Below, one piece after another: positions 1 to 7,156 of a DNA stretch of 50,077 nucleotides. The DNA is from Oscillospiraceae bacterium (GTDB lineage Bacteria; Bacillota; Clostridia; Oscillospirales; Oscillospiraceae), in contig SVMC01000013.1 of the NCBI GenBank assembly GCA_015067585.1, positions 1 to 50,077 of the forward strand. Reading direction: 5' to 3'. Position 1 is the stretch's first letter. Every line of letters begins with the position of its first letter. The notes below the pieces were generated by a model, which saw only the letters and a program-made list of their open reading frames with translations, did no database searches and had not been told where the DNA came from. The position numbers were made by a program, and so were the translations under genes.

Positions 1-54
1 CCCCTGACCTTCTGGTTCGTAGCCAGACACTCTATCCAACTGAGCTACCGGCGC
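1..54 (-). tRNA. tRNA-Arg (anticodon ACG), 3' part cut by window edge
   Basis: Read on the minus strand, the 5' acceptor strand starts GCGCCGG at 54. It is followed by T8-A9, a D arm containing AGCTCAG, and an anticodon arm CTGG-CTACGAA-CCAG with anticodon ACG. That anticodon decodes CGN arginine codons after A34 is converted to inosine. The variable loop starts AGGTC and the T arm is lost at position 1. A promoter sits upstream at 78-106. Confidence 0.93.
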
Positions 55-77
55 GTCTTGCGTTATCGCGCTTAGAT

Positions 78-106
78 ATATTAGCACATTGTTCTGAAAA
101 AAGCAA
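78..106 (-). promoter_or_regulatory. promoter of tRNA-Arg
   Basis: On the minus strand TTGCTT and TAATAT are separated by exactly 17 bp, about 24 bp upstream of the tRNA 5' end. This fits a vegetative sigma-A promoter for the tRNA. Confidence 0.55.
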
Positions 107-164
107 GTGTTTTTTTAAAAAGTTTCAAAATAATTGGGAAGGATAAAAAATGTTCGCTCAGGCA

Positions 165-193
165 TTGAAAAACCAATGAAAATGGCGTAAAAT
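165..193 (+). promoter_or_regulatory. candidate promoter for polysaccharide deacetylase
   Basis: TTGAAA and TAAAAT are spaced by 17 bp. The inferred leader of about 110 nt contains a GC-rich stretch at 247-300 that can fold, but I recognise no named element in it. Confidence 0.45.
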
Positions 194-312
194 AACTTCG
201 TAAAATGCTTGGTTGTACGCTGCTCTTCTGATATGATCGCGGCTTTGGACGGATGACCGGCTGCTTTGCTGCCGGGGCGGAGCGGTCCGGAGCGGCCTGA
301 AAGGAGATTGTT

Positions 313-1527
313 ATGAAAAAGCTTGTGCTTGCCCTTTGTATCGTTTTGGCTCTGCTGCTTGCCTTTTTGGGCGCCCGTGAGCTTGGGCTGATCCGTCTGT
401 CCGCACCGGAGCCTGCTGCGCCTGTGGAGGCAATGCCCGAACCGGAGCCTGCACCGGAACCCGAACCCGAACCCGAACCGGAACCCGAGCCCGAGCCTGA
501 ACCACTGCCGCTGGAGCCGGGAGATACGGTGATGGTCAATGGTGTGGCACTGGATACGGTTTCTCTGGACGATGTGCTGTACGCCGATGCCGCTGAGGTG
601 GCAGAGGCGCTGAACATGGAATGCGCCATAAAAGACGGCGCTGCGGAGCTGACCGGCATGGTGCAATACTCCTTTGCAGCGGACGAGTGCAACGCGGTGA
701 TCGCAGGAGAGACCCAGCTTCTCAACAGAGCGCCCTTCCTGCAGGAGGACATTTTCTATCTTCCTCTGGAGGATGCTGCCCGGGTGATGGGCTGCGCTTC
801 CTACACGGATTCCGAATCCGGCCAGCTTTATCTCACCCCCGGCGCGGGGGATTGGGAGATCCCGCAGGATAAAAAGATCCCTATCCTCATGTATCATGCG
901 GTGAGCGATGATATGTGGGGCATTCCCGAACTCTTTGTCAGCCCCTCGGAGATGGAGAAGCAGCTTGCCTACCTTGTGGAAAACGGCTATGATCCCATCA
1001 CCTTTGAGGACATTCAGTATATCGATCAGTATGACAAGCCGGTGATCCTGACCTTTGATGACGGCTATGATGACAACTATCTGGAGTTGTTCCCATTGCT
1101 TCAGAAGTACAATGCGAAAGCCACGGTATTCGTCATCGCCAATGCTTTTGAGATGAACCACAAGCTGAACAAAGAGCAGGTGCGGGAGATGTCGGATTCC
1201 GGCCTGGTGTCCATCCAGAGCCACGGCATGACCCACCACGACATGAATGTGATGGGGGAGGAGGAGTTGCACTACGAGCTTGGCGAGAGCAAGCGGATCC
1301 TCACCGAGGTCACAGGCAAAGAAGTATTTGTGCTGTGTTATCCCACCGGAAAATACAGCGACCTGACCCTCGAGATCGGCCGGGAGTATTATAAATTCGG
1401 CACGAAGATGAACGGCAAGCTTTGCAACACCTCCGAAGATCCCATGCTGATGAACCGCTACTATGTTTCCCGCTATACTACCCTTGATGAGTTTGCAGCC
1501 ATGCTGCAGGACGCGGAGGAAGAATAA
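313..1527 (+). CDS. membrane-anchored or secreted polysaccharide deacetylase (NodB family)
   Basis: This is a 404-residue protein with a hydrophobic N-terminal segment (about residues 3-22) that should act as a signal anchor. An almost pure Glu-Pro tract (about residues 33-64) follows, then a region like the copper-amine-oxidase N-terminal repeat used as a cell-wall module (about 70-170), then a NodB deacetylase domain. The NodB metal and base motifs are visible: TFDDGYDDN near residue 249 and SHGMTHHD near residue 302. The family removes acetyl groups from peptidoglycan or other GlcNAc/MurNAc polymers outside the cell. The Glu-Pro tract probably spans the wall as a stiff spacer. The start is fixed by AAGGAGA about 7 nt upstream. 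The gene stands alone, ending in a strong hairpin at 1536-1572. The substrate cannot be told from sequence. Confidence 0.9.
   Translation: MKKLVLALCIVLALLLAFLGARELGLIRLSAPEPAAPVEAMPEPEPAPEPEPEPEPEPEPEPEPLPLEPGDTVMVNGVALDTVSLDDVLYADAAEVAEALNMECAIKDGAAELTGMVQYSFAADECNAVIAGETQLLNRAPFLQEDIFYLPLEDAARVMGCASYTDSESGQLYLTPGAGDWEIPQDKKIPILMYHAVSDDMWGIPELFVSPSEMEKQLAYLVENGYDPITFEDIQYIDQYDKPVILTFDDGYDDNYLELFPLLQKYNAKATVFVIANAFEMNHKLNKEQVREMSDSGLVSIQSHGMTHHDMNVMGEEELHYELGESKRILTEVTGKEVFVLCYPTGKYSDLTLEIGREYYKFGTKMNGKLCNTSEDPMLMNRYYVSRYTTLDEFAAMLQDAEEE
424..512 (+). repeat. hexanucleotide repeat coding Glu-Pro tract
   Basis: Tandem CCCGAA/CCGGAA/CCCGAG hexamers encode alternating Pro and Glu in the deacetylase linker. 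The imperfect repeat keeps the reading frame and can change length by slippage in 2-residue steps. Confidence 0.8.
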
Positions 1528-1535
1528 GAATACGG

Positions 1536-1574
1536 AAAGGCCCCTGCCGGGGATGAACCGGCAGGGGCCTTTGG
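1536..1574. terminator. bidirectional intrinsic terminator
   Basis: A perfect 15-bp stem (1536-1550 with 1558-1572) around a 7-nt loop lies between two convergent genes, the deacetylase and the lysis cassette. The flanking A and T runs are only three long, so it works best as a shared, stem-driven terminator. Confidence 0.8.
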
Positions 1575-1581
1575 TATGGGG

Positions 1582-2442
1582 TCAGGCGCGGTCTTTCTCT
1601 TCCATCATGCGGAAGGCGCGGTAGGCAACGATGGCGACGCGAAGGTCGCTGAGCAGCATATTGATGTCGTCGGGGTTTTTATCTGCGGTGGTGCCGCCAT
1701 TGATGAGGCCGAGATCCAGCATTTCCCGAAGCTCCGGCTTGGCCCATTCCGGCAGCTCATCAAAGGTTCGGATATACTGATCGCCCAGGGTGCTGATGAT
1801 CTGTTCCTTGTTCATTGCTTCGTCTTCCTCCTGTTCGTTGTCGGTATCATCGGGTTTTTCTTCCAGTTTTGCCTTTACGGCCCTGCGAAAGCTGTCCATG
1901 GTATAGCCGAGGCCAAGACCCTTCCAGAGATGCTCCGGGTCGGCGTGATTGGAGGCGATGCCCTGTCTGGAGCCTTCTGCGTGGCTGATGATGGCATCAG
2001 GAGAAATGCTGTACGCCCGGCAGAGCATGGCGAACAGCTCTACGGCGGTTCGGTAGGTGCCTTCTGCCTGCTGTTTTGCGGCAGCAAGGTCGGATACGGT
2101 GAAATTCGCGCCGCCGGTATAGCGGATCTGGGAAGGCTCTGTCATCTCCACCCCGATGTGGGTATTGTTGGCATCGTCTCCCGCGTGCCAGCCGCGGAAA
2201 TTCCAGGGAAGACACTGGTACACCGTCCCGTCTGCCTGCAGCACCGCGTGGACAGCCACCTCCTTGCCCGATACATCCCAGCCATCGGCAAATATTTTCG
2301 CGCTTGGTTGGGGCGTTCCCACACTGTGGAGCATCAGACCGATGGGGCCGCGGGTCTGAAAGGTGGTGTAGCGGCTGTCCGCTTTGTTTACATTATTGCG
2401 GTAGCAGTCGTTTTTGGTGATATAGCGCTCAATCAGATTCAT
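1582..2442 (-). CDS. phage-type N-acetylmuramoyl-L-alanine amidase (endolysin, Amidase_2)
   Basis: The enzyme cleaves the amide bond between MurNAc and L-Ala in peptidoglycan. The N-terminal ~190 residues form an Amidase_2/PGRP fold with zinc-ligand-type motifs LMLHSVG near the start and ISHAEG and DPEHLW toward its end. After a Glu/Asp-rich linker, a short C-terminal helical region (about residues 215-286) may bind the wall. The chosen ATG (2442) lies 8-9 nt after GAAAGG, while an in-frame ATG at 2451 overlaps that ribosome site. The start overlaps the end of the holin gene, so the two are translationally coupled. It has no signal peptide, as expected for a holin-dependent lysin. It is the last gene of a three-gene lysis cassette. 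Confidence 0.88.
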   Translation of the reverse strand: MNLIERYITKNDCYRNNVNKADSRYTTFQTRGPIGLMLHSVGTPQPSAKIFADGWDVSGKEVAVHAVLQADGTVYQCLPWNFRGWHAGDDANNTHIGVEMTEPSQIRYTGGANFTVSDLAAAKQQAEGTYRTAVELFAMLCRAYSISPDAIISHAEGSRQGIASNHADPEHLWKGLGLGYTMDSFRRAVKAKLEEKPDDTDNEQEEDEAMNKEQIISTLGDQYIRTFDELPEWAKPELREMLDLGLINGGTTADKNPDDINMLLSDLRVAIVAYRAFRMMEEKDRA

Positions 2443-2707
2443 TGATTTCATCCTTTCGCAGCTGCTTACTCATCTGATGGATCCCGGTAGAGGCAAGACC
2501 GGAGGCAATGCCTACGGCGATGGCGGTGAGGGGTTCCGTGGCGGGGAAATCCACCATGATATACAGTCCCGCCAGACCCAACAGCCCACCGGACACCCCT
2601 GCGATGCTGGGGATCCAGCGATTTGGCAGTGGGGTATTCTTCACAATGTTGCCGATCAGATAGCAGATGACGGTGATGCCCGCCACACTTGCGATCCCAA
2701 AGTCCAT
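2429..2707 (-). CDS. phage holin family protein
   Basis: The 92-residue protein has about three hydrophobic segments and a charged, Lys/Asp/Glu-rich tail, typical of holins of the Hol44/phage_holin_5 kind. Holins open the membrane so that the amidase reaches peptidoglycan. The gene overlaps the amidase start downstream and abuts the XhlA-like gene upstream, the compact order of a phage lysis module. The exact Pfam holin family is assigned from general resemblance, not from a search. Confidence 0.8.
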   Translation of the reverse strand: MDFGIASVAGITVICYLIGNIVKNTPLPNRWIPSIAGVSGGLLGLAGLYIMVDFPATEPLTAIAVGIASGLASTGIHQMSKQLRKDEINESD

Positions 2708-2976
2708 TACTTTGCCTCCTTTTCCAGGTCCAGTATCCTATGATTGATGACCTTGATCTGTTCCTCCACCACCGGCATTCGCCGGGCGAAATGGTTATGC
2801 TCCCGAACCTCCCGGGTCAGCTCGCTGAGTCTGGCATCGGTGACGGCCTGTGTGACATCAAGTTTTGCCGCTACCTCACCGGCGGTGCGGCGGTTGCTGA
2901 ACCAGGCGGTGAGACATACCCCCACCAGTGTCAGCACCCCTGAAATGATGCTCACGATGATCTCAATCATGGGCAT
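2707..2976 (-). CDS. XhlA-like / phage lysis-module protein with TM and coiled coil
   Basis: From the chosen start the protein has one N-terminal transmembrane helix (IEIIVSIISGVLTLVG) followed by a long amphipathic helix with the phage-typical run LTREVREHNHFARR and VVEEQIKVINHR. This resembles hemolysin XhlA and related proteins encoded next to holins, which sit in the membrane and assist lysis. The frame is open back to an ATG at 3051, but that extension has a poor ribosome site and an unusual sequence, so ATG 2976 (or 2970) is preferred. The perfect ribosome site nearby at 3014-3021 instead serves a 14-codon upstream ORF that ends across this start. Confidence 0.7.
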   Translation of the reverse strand: MPMIEIIVSIISGVLTLVGVCLTAWFSNRRTAGEVAAKLDVTQAVTDARLSELTREVREHNHFARRMPVVEEQIKVINHRILDLEKEAK

Positions 2977-3007
2977 CACGGCTTTCGGGTCGATCGATTT
3001 GTTGCAT
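2963..3007 (-). CDS. 14-codon upstream ORF coupled to XhlA-like gene
   Basis: A perfect AAAGGAGG lies 6 nt before an ATG opening a 14-residue reading frame (MQQIDRPESRDAHD). Its TGA overlaps the ATG at 2970 of the XhlA-like gene, in a different frame (ATGATTGA). This is either a leader peptide that delivers ribosomes by coupling, or the true N terminus disconnected by a frameshift. Confidence 0.45.
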   Translation of the reverse strand: MQQIDRPESRDAHD

Positions 3008-3121
3008 GGGTATCCTCCTTTTGTTTTGGCTTTTATAAAGCCTTTCACCATTACCTCTGAATCCGGTCTTTTTCACCTGAAAATCGGCAACAATCAAAAC
3101 CACTGGGCTGGTGATTATCTT

Positions 3122-3158
3122 AAAAAAATGATCCCGGAGCGATTTGCTCCGGGATCAT
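3122..3158 (-). terminator. intrinsic terminator of YjdF-like gene
   Basis: On the minus strand a 13-bp perfect stem (3128-3140 with 3146-3158) is followed directly by a run of seven T, just after the stop codon at 3173. Confidence 0.9.
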
Positions 3159-3172
3159 ACAATTTCTGTGGG

Positions 3173-3931
3173 TTATTCTTCCTCTTTTTTCTCGTTGACT
3201 ACCGGGATCAGGGAGGCGGCCAGCTTGCCTTTGCCTTCCTGCTTCAGATAGAAGATGCCGATCACTGAAAAGACCACTGCGCCGATGAAGTTGACGATGA
3301 GATCCTTCATGGTATCCACGATGCCGATGTCCAGATAGCCGCCCAAATTCCATTCCTCTCCATTCACAACAAGGGATTCCACCACCACATGCACAGGGAT
3401 ATTAGCCCCTTCGGGATGGAGCTTCACGGAATTGATGGCGGGCAGGATCCAGTCCTTCTGCATATCCATGTCAAAGAACCAGTCCATGGAGAATTCAAAG
3501 AATTCCCAGAGGACGCCGATGGTCATGGAGAAGCAGAACGCCACGAAAGCCACGAAATAGGGGGACATTTTGATGGAGAAGCGATCGTTTCGGTTGAAAA
3601 TGTCGATGGTGGCAAAGCCGATGGCCGCCATCAGGAAGCCGTTGGTGGTGTGAAGCAGGGTGTCCCAGATGGGGATCTTCACATAGAAGGCATTGATCTC
3701 GCCAAGGATCTGGGCGGAGAAAATAAACAGCAGGATCACCGCGGTGAGACCCTTGGGAATGCTCACATCCAGTTTGCGCTCAATCAGCTTGGGAACAGCA
3801 AACAGAATCAGCGTCAGGATTCCGAGGAACATATTGTGATAGTTCCCAAGAAAGAATTGTCTGACGATGGATAGAACGACAAGAATGGAAAGAATACTTT
3901 CAAAGGTGGTGCGTTTTGCCTTTGCTTTCAT
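3173..3931 (-). CDS. YjdF/DUF2238-like multipass membrane protein
   Basis: The 252-residue protein has about six or seven transmembrane helices. It carries the polar-residue pattern of the DUF2238/YjdF group, including WDTLLHTTNGF and GVLWEFFEFSMDWFF, where buried His, Asp and Glu cluster in membrane segments. The function of the family is not known. ATG 3931 is chosen because AAAGGAG lies 7 nt upstream; the frame opens ten codons earlier without a ribosome site. It is a single-gene unit with its own promoter (3963-3990) and terminator. Confidence 0.75.
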   Translation of the reverse strand: MKAKAKRTTFESILSILVVLSIVRQFFLGNYHNMFLGILTLILFAVPKLIERKLDVSIPKGLTAVILLFIFSAQILGEINAFYVKIPIWDTLLHTTNGFLMAAIGFATIDIFNRNDRFSIKMSPYFVAFVAFCFSMTIGVLWEFFEFSMDWFFDMDMQKDWILPAINSVKLHPEGANIPVHVVVESLVVNGEEWNLGGYLDIGIVDTMKDLIVNFIGAVVFSVIGIFYLKQEGKGKLAASLIPVVNEKKEEE

Positions 3932-3962
3932 GATGGCGCTCCTTTGTGTGATATTTGTCAAT

Positions 3963-3990
3963 AGTATATCACAAGGGGCCGGAAACGCAA
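3963..3990 (-). promoter_or_regulatory. candidate promoter of YjdF-like gene
   Basis: Minus-strand TTGCGT and TATACT are separated by 16 bp, about 32 bp upstream of the start codon. Confidence 0.4.
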
Positions 3991-4025
3991 GAAAGAATCG
4001 GGGATATTTTCGTCTAAGGATTCAC

Positions 4026-4054
4026 TTGACAAGGAAAGTGGAAGAATTTATCAT
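4026..4054 (+). promoter_or_regulatory. promoter of alanine dehydrogenase-like gene
   Basis: A consensus TTGACA is separated by 17 bp from TATCAT, 34 bp before the ATG at 4088. Confidence 0.65.
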
Positions 4055-4087
4055 ATATTCAGAATGTTTATGACAGGAGGAACTGCA

Positions 4088-5251
4088 ATGATTTTTGGCG
4101 TTTTGAAGGATATCAAGGAAGGCGAGTACCGGGTCATCTGTACCCCCATGGAGGTGGCATCCATTGTGGCTGCCGGTCATACCGTCTATATTCAGGCAGG
4201 CTGCGGCAAGGCCGCCGGCTTCCCGGATGAAGCCTATGTGAAGATGGGCGCTTCCGTGCTGCAGACGGCGGACGAGATGTGGGAAACCTGCGATTTTCTG
4301 GCAAAGGTCAAGGAGATCGATCCTTCGGAATTCCATTATCTGCGGAAGGATCAGATGATCTACTGCTGCATCCATCCTGCGGGGCACCCCGAAGAAGTGC
4401 AGGCCATTTTGGACAGCGGCTGCATCGCCATCACCGCTGAGGACAGCCATCGCTACGGCTCTCCCAACTGCGAAGCCGCGGGCAAGCAGGGCGCTCTGTT
4501 CGGACTTGAGAGTATGCTCACCATCAATGGCGGCAAGGGCAAGTTCGTCGGCGGTTTCGCCGGTGCTCCCGGTATGAATGTGCTGATTTTGGGCGGCGGT
4601 GTGGTCGGTCAGGGCGCTCTGTCTGTGCTCCATGCCCTGGGCGCCAATGTGACCGTGATGGACATCAATGTGGGCCTGATGCGGATGCTTTCCGACCGCT
4701 ACAATCAGAAGATCAACACCATGTACTGCACCAAGGAGGCCATCGCCTCTCTGCTTCCCCAGACGGATATGGTGGTTAACTGCGTCAAGTGGCCCAAGCA
4801 GCGCAAGGATTTCCTCATCGACAAGGAAATGCTGAAGCTCATGGAGCCGGGCAGCGTGCTGGTGGACATCTCCAATGATGATCCCGGCGCTATCGAGTCC
4901 AGCCATGAGACCCATCATGATGACCCCCGCTATGTGGTGAACGGCGTTGTCCACTACTGTGTCAGCAATATTCCCGGTGCGGTGGCCCACTCCACCTCCG
5001 TGGCACTGGCCTCCGAGACCCTGCCCATGCTGCTGAACATCCTCAACAACGGCCTGACGGAAGCCTGCGTCCGGGATGGCTTCATTCGCCGCAGCCTCAC
5101 CGCCTACAAGGGCATGCTGACCCACGAGGAGACCAGCGCCATTCAGGGAAGACCCTGGATCCGCCCCGAGGATGTGCTTGGCATTGCGGACAGAAACCTC
5201 GATCCCGCACCTCCTGCCACCACCACAAGATCCAACAATTTCTATAAATAA
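4088..5251 (+). CDS. ald: alanine dehydrogenase (AlaDH/PNT family)
   Basis: The enzyme would interconvert L-alanine and pyruvate plus ammonia with NAD(H) in the cytoplasm. Landmarks of the family are present. The N terminus (GVLKDIKEGEYRV) carries the substrate-binding Arg; FLAKVKE and YCCIHPAGHPEE carry the Lys and His regions. The NAD fold has LILGGGVVGQGAL near residue 170, and the C-terminal stretch VVHYCVSNIPGAV is diagnostic. The length (387 residues) is slightly above usual because of a Pro/Thr-rich tail. ATG 4088 is chosen over an upstream in-frame ATG because AGGAGG precedes it. The gene is monocistronic with its own promoter and terminator. A related opine or lysine dehydrogenase activity is less likely but not excluded. 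Confidence 0.87.
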   Translation: MIFGVLKDIKEGEYRVICTPMEVASIVAAGHTVYIQAGCGKAAGFPDEAYVKMGASVLQTADEMWETCDFLAKVKEIDPSEFHYLRKDQMIYCCIHPAGHPEEVQAILDSGCIAITAEDSHRYGSPNCEAAGKQGALFGLESMLTINGGKGKFVGGFAGAPGMNVLILGGGVVGQGALSVLHALGANVTVMDINVGLMRMLSDRYNQKINTMYCTKEAIASLLPQTDMVVNCVKWPKQRKDFLIDKEMLKLMEPGSVLVDISNDDPGAIESSHETHHDDPRYVVNGVVHYCVSNIPGAVAHSTSVALASETLPMLLNILNNGLTEACVRDGFIRRSLTAYKGMLTHEETSAIQGRPWIRPEDVLGIADRNLDPAPPATTTRSNNFYK

Positions 5252-5254
5252 GCG

Positions 5255-5284
5255 AAAAGCGGAGTGCCGGGCACTCCGCTTTTA
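5255..5284. terminator. bidirectional terminator between convergent genes
   Basis: An inverted repeat (AAAGCGGAGTGCC with its complement) lies between ald and the leftward kinase gene and ends in T4 on the plus strand. Confidence 0.8.
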
Positions 5285-6346
5285 CTGATCTTCAATACAA
5301 ATTTTGTAGTCACAGCGCTCTTTGATCTGAAAGGCATCAAAGTAGCGATGCTCCAGCGGGATCCACTGAGTGAAAAACCGCTCGGCCATTTCAGGCGAGT
5401 TCCGCTTATGGATGCGCTTTTTCTGCAACTCAGGAGAAGTTTCAAGGAACAGGGAAAGGTCATAATAGCCTGCAAGCTCGGGATGCATACAGTAGGCACC
5501 TTCGATGACGGTGAGTTTTTGGGGCACGATGATCTCCGGCGGCAGAAGGGAAAAGGTGGAGCAGTCGAAGCGGCGGTAGATAACTTCCTGATTCTGTGCC
5601 ATGGGCAGCAGCACTTCCTCCAAAAACCGCTCCCGGTCAATGTTGCCGCCGGGCTCTTTATAGCGCTCCGGTGTCCTTTGCTCGGGGCGCAGGAAAAAGT
5701 CGTCCATGTGGAAGACTGTGCAGTCATAGAGCTGCTCCAAAAGTCGGCTCAGGGTGGTCTTTCCGCTGGCACTGCCGCCTTCAATGGCGAAAACCACTGA
5801 CCCCATCGCAAGCCTGCGGTCAAGTTCTGCCAGAACAGGAAGAAAGGGAGCATACTGCGCTCCGATGAGACGATAGGCGGGATGATAGGTCTTACGGAAG
5901 GTTTCTGAATGATGAAGGGGAGAGAAGTCGCGATTTTCCCATTGCGCCACCGCATCGGAGAACTCCTGCAGGGTGAAGGGCAAAGAACCCTCGACAACAA
6001 GCGCTTTTGCCGCCTGCAGCTTTTCTGCAAGGGCGGCTTTCCCATTAGGCTCATGCACTGCGGACAGGCACAGGAGCTTTGCGAGAGTTTCAGGATTGAG
6101 ACCTTGCCGGATATGGCCAAGGGAAGCACGGCAGTAAGGGCCATCCAGCGGTTCCACCAAAGCACCGTTTTTTTCTTCCATTTCTGCGGCTTCCTTGCGG
6201 ATGAATTCCGCCGCTGCTTCCGGGGTTGGGAGAAGATGCTCGCAGCCAAAGGCGCTCTGGTATAAGAATTTGAAGATATCTTCGATGCACAGCTGGGGAT
6301 AGGTCTTGAAATGGGAAAGCAGGATTTCCCTGGTGTTTTCAATCAT
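5282..6346 (-). CDS. two-domain nucleoside (uridine-like) kinase with unknown N-terminal domain
   Basis: The C-terminal ~180 residues are a P-loop kinase of the uridine kinase/phosphoribulokinase class. Visible are the Walker A motif EGGSASGKTT, the substrate loop FHMDDFF, the strand VIEGAYCMHP, and a lid region rich in Arg and Lys. The N-terminal ~170 residues are helical, with motifs such as FGCEHLLP and CRASLGHIRQGLNP, and match no domain I can name. A nucleoside or similar hydroxylated ring is the likely phosphate acceptor. It lies 14 nt downstream of an ECF transporter S component, so the kinase probably traps the imported substrate. ATG 6346 has GAGGAA upstream. The fusion and the vitamin-or-nucleoside question are open. 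Confidence 0.78.
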   Translation of the reverse strand: MIENTREILLSHFKTYPQLCIEDIFKFLYQSAFGCEHLLPTPEAAAEFIRKEAAEMEEKNGALVEPLDGPYCRASLGHIRQGLNPETLAKLLCLSAVHEPNGKAALAEKLQAAKALVVEGSLPFTLQEFSDAVAQWENRDFSPLHHSETFRKTYHPAYRLIGAQYAPFLPVLAELDRRLAMGSVVFAIEGGSASGKTTLSRLLEQLYDCTVFHMDDFFLRPEQRTPERYKEPGGNIDRERFLEEVLLPMAQNQEVIYRRFDCSTFSLLPPEIIVPQKLTVIEGAYCMHPELAGYYDLSLFLETSPELQKKRIHKRNSPEMAERFFTQWIPLEHRYFDAFQIKERCDYKICIEDQ

Positions 6347-6360
6347 GGTTTTTCCTCGTG

Positions 6361-6900
6361 TCAAGGGTTGATCTTGCTGTGGCTTTCGTGGGTCAGCAGC
6401 ATGACCAAAATGGGCACCAAAATAATCTGGGCGATGATGCCGGGGATGGCATTGGTGATCGCACCCGCCAAAAAGGCGGAAAGGCCAAAGGCGTTACCCT
6501 GTATTCCCATGCAGGCATACATGGCGCCGCCCCAAACCACTCTGCCAAGGGTCATGGCGCTGATCAGGGCAATATAAATGGAAATCTTTTTCCGGGGCAG
6601 CAGACGGTAGACAATTCCTGCAAACCCACCGTAGGCGGCAAGCTCAAAGGCCATGCAGAGCGCTGTGGGGAACATGGGGGGCATTCCGAGGGTGAGGGAA
6701 CGCAGCAGCGGGGCAATGAAGCCCACGGCGAGACCCCAGGGCCAGCCGCACAGGAAGCCGCACAGCAGCACCGGAATATGCATGGGGCAGAGCATGGCGC
6801 CGATCTCGGGAATCTGCCCCGTCAGGAAGGGCAGCACAAAGGCAAGGGCCAGAAACAGGGCGGAGAGGACCATTTTATAGACATTTGTTTGCTTTTTCAT
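6361..6900 (-). CDS. ECF transporter S component (substrate-binding membrane subunit)
   Basis: This hydrophobic 179-residue protein has about six transmembrane helices. It carries the S-component pattern: a short cytoplasmic N terminus, an AxxxA-like stretch in helix 1 (LSALFLALAFVL), and the loop EIGAMLCPMHIPVLLCGF typical of the PF12822 group. It would bind a vitamin or nucleobase-like solute and dock with a shared EcfA/A'/T module encoded elsewhere. The substrate is unknown; the kinase gene immediately downstream hints at a nucleoside or pyrimidine-related compound. Expression should be controlled by the structured leader at 6912-7022, which ends in a terminator only about 12 nt before the start codon. 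Confidence 0.85.
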   Translation of the reverse strand: MKKQTNVYKMVLSALFLALAFVLPFLTGQIPEIGAMLCPMHIPVLLCGFLCGWPWGLAVGFIAPLLRSLTLGMPPMFPTALCMAFELAAYGGFAGIVYRLLPRKKISIYIALISAMTLGRVVWGGAMYACMGIQGNAFGLSAFLAGAITNAIPGIIAQIILVPILVMLLTHESHSKINP

Positions 6901-6911
6901 AAAAACCTTTC

Positions 6912-7022
6912 AAAAAAGGTGCCATCATCTCTTCTGAGATCATGACACCTTCATAGTATCTTTGTGAAAAAATGTAAACGGGGAGAGGAAACTTCTGTTT
7001 CCGTGTTACTCTTCTGAGCAAC
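6912..7022 (-). promoter_or_regulatory. structured leader with terminator ahead of ECF S component (riboswitch candidate)
   Basis: On the minus strand the RNA predicted from the promoter at 7029-7057 begins at about 7022 and contains three hairpins, all closed by the tetraloop AGAA. These are a 7-bp stem (7005-7011/7016-7022), a 6-bp stem (6987-6992/6997-7002), and a long ~14-bp stem (about 6918-6952) followed by T6, an intrinsic terminator. The terminator lies just before the coding region, so transcription must read through it. I match this to no named riboswitch class. Conservation of the AGAA loops suggests recognition of the loops or an attenuation mechanism. Confidence 0.6.
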
Positions 7023-7028
7023 ATAAAA

Positions 7029-7057
7029 ACTATAGCATAGCAGGTGTAATTTGTCAA
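7029..7057 (-). promoter_or_regulatory. promoter of ECF-kinase operon
   Basis: A minus-strand consensus TTGACA, a 17-bp spacer and TATAGT place the transcription start at about 7022, exactly at the first leader hairpin. Confidence 0.7.
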
Positions 7058-7098
7058 TGATTCTGTGCATTTAGAAATACTGCGCTATTTCCTTCGGA

Positions 7099-7127
7099 TT
7101 GACATTTTTTCTCTGTTGCAATAAAAT
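7099..7127 (+). promoter_or_regulatory. promoter of dihydropyrimidinase gene
   Basis: A consensus TTGACA is separated by 17 bp from TAAAAT, 30 bp before the start codon and divergent from the ECF operon promoter. Confidence 0.65.
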
Positions 7128-7156
7128 AAAAACAATCTAAGAAAGGGGAAAGGCTT

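Noticed and set aside
1576-2445. 289-codon plus-strand frame
   Set aside because: It is the antisense shadow of the amidase; it would begin inside the terminator and has no family pattern.
1582-3051. Complete prophage
   Set aside because: Only lysis genes are present; flanks are chromosomal genes with their own promoters and terminators, and no integrase, att repeats, capsid or tail genes were seen.
4022-5125. 367-codon minus-strand frame over ald
   Set aside because: It is antisense to a clear alanine dehydrogenase, with no ribosome site and His/Gly-rich translation.
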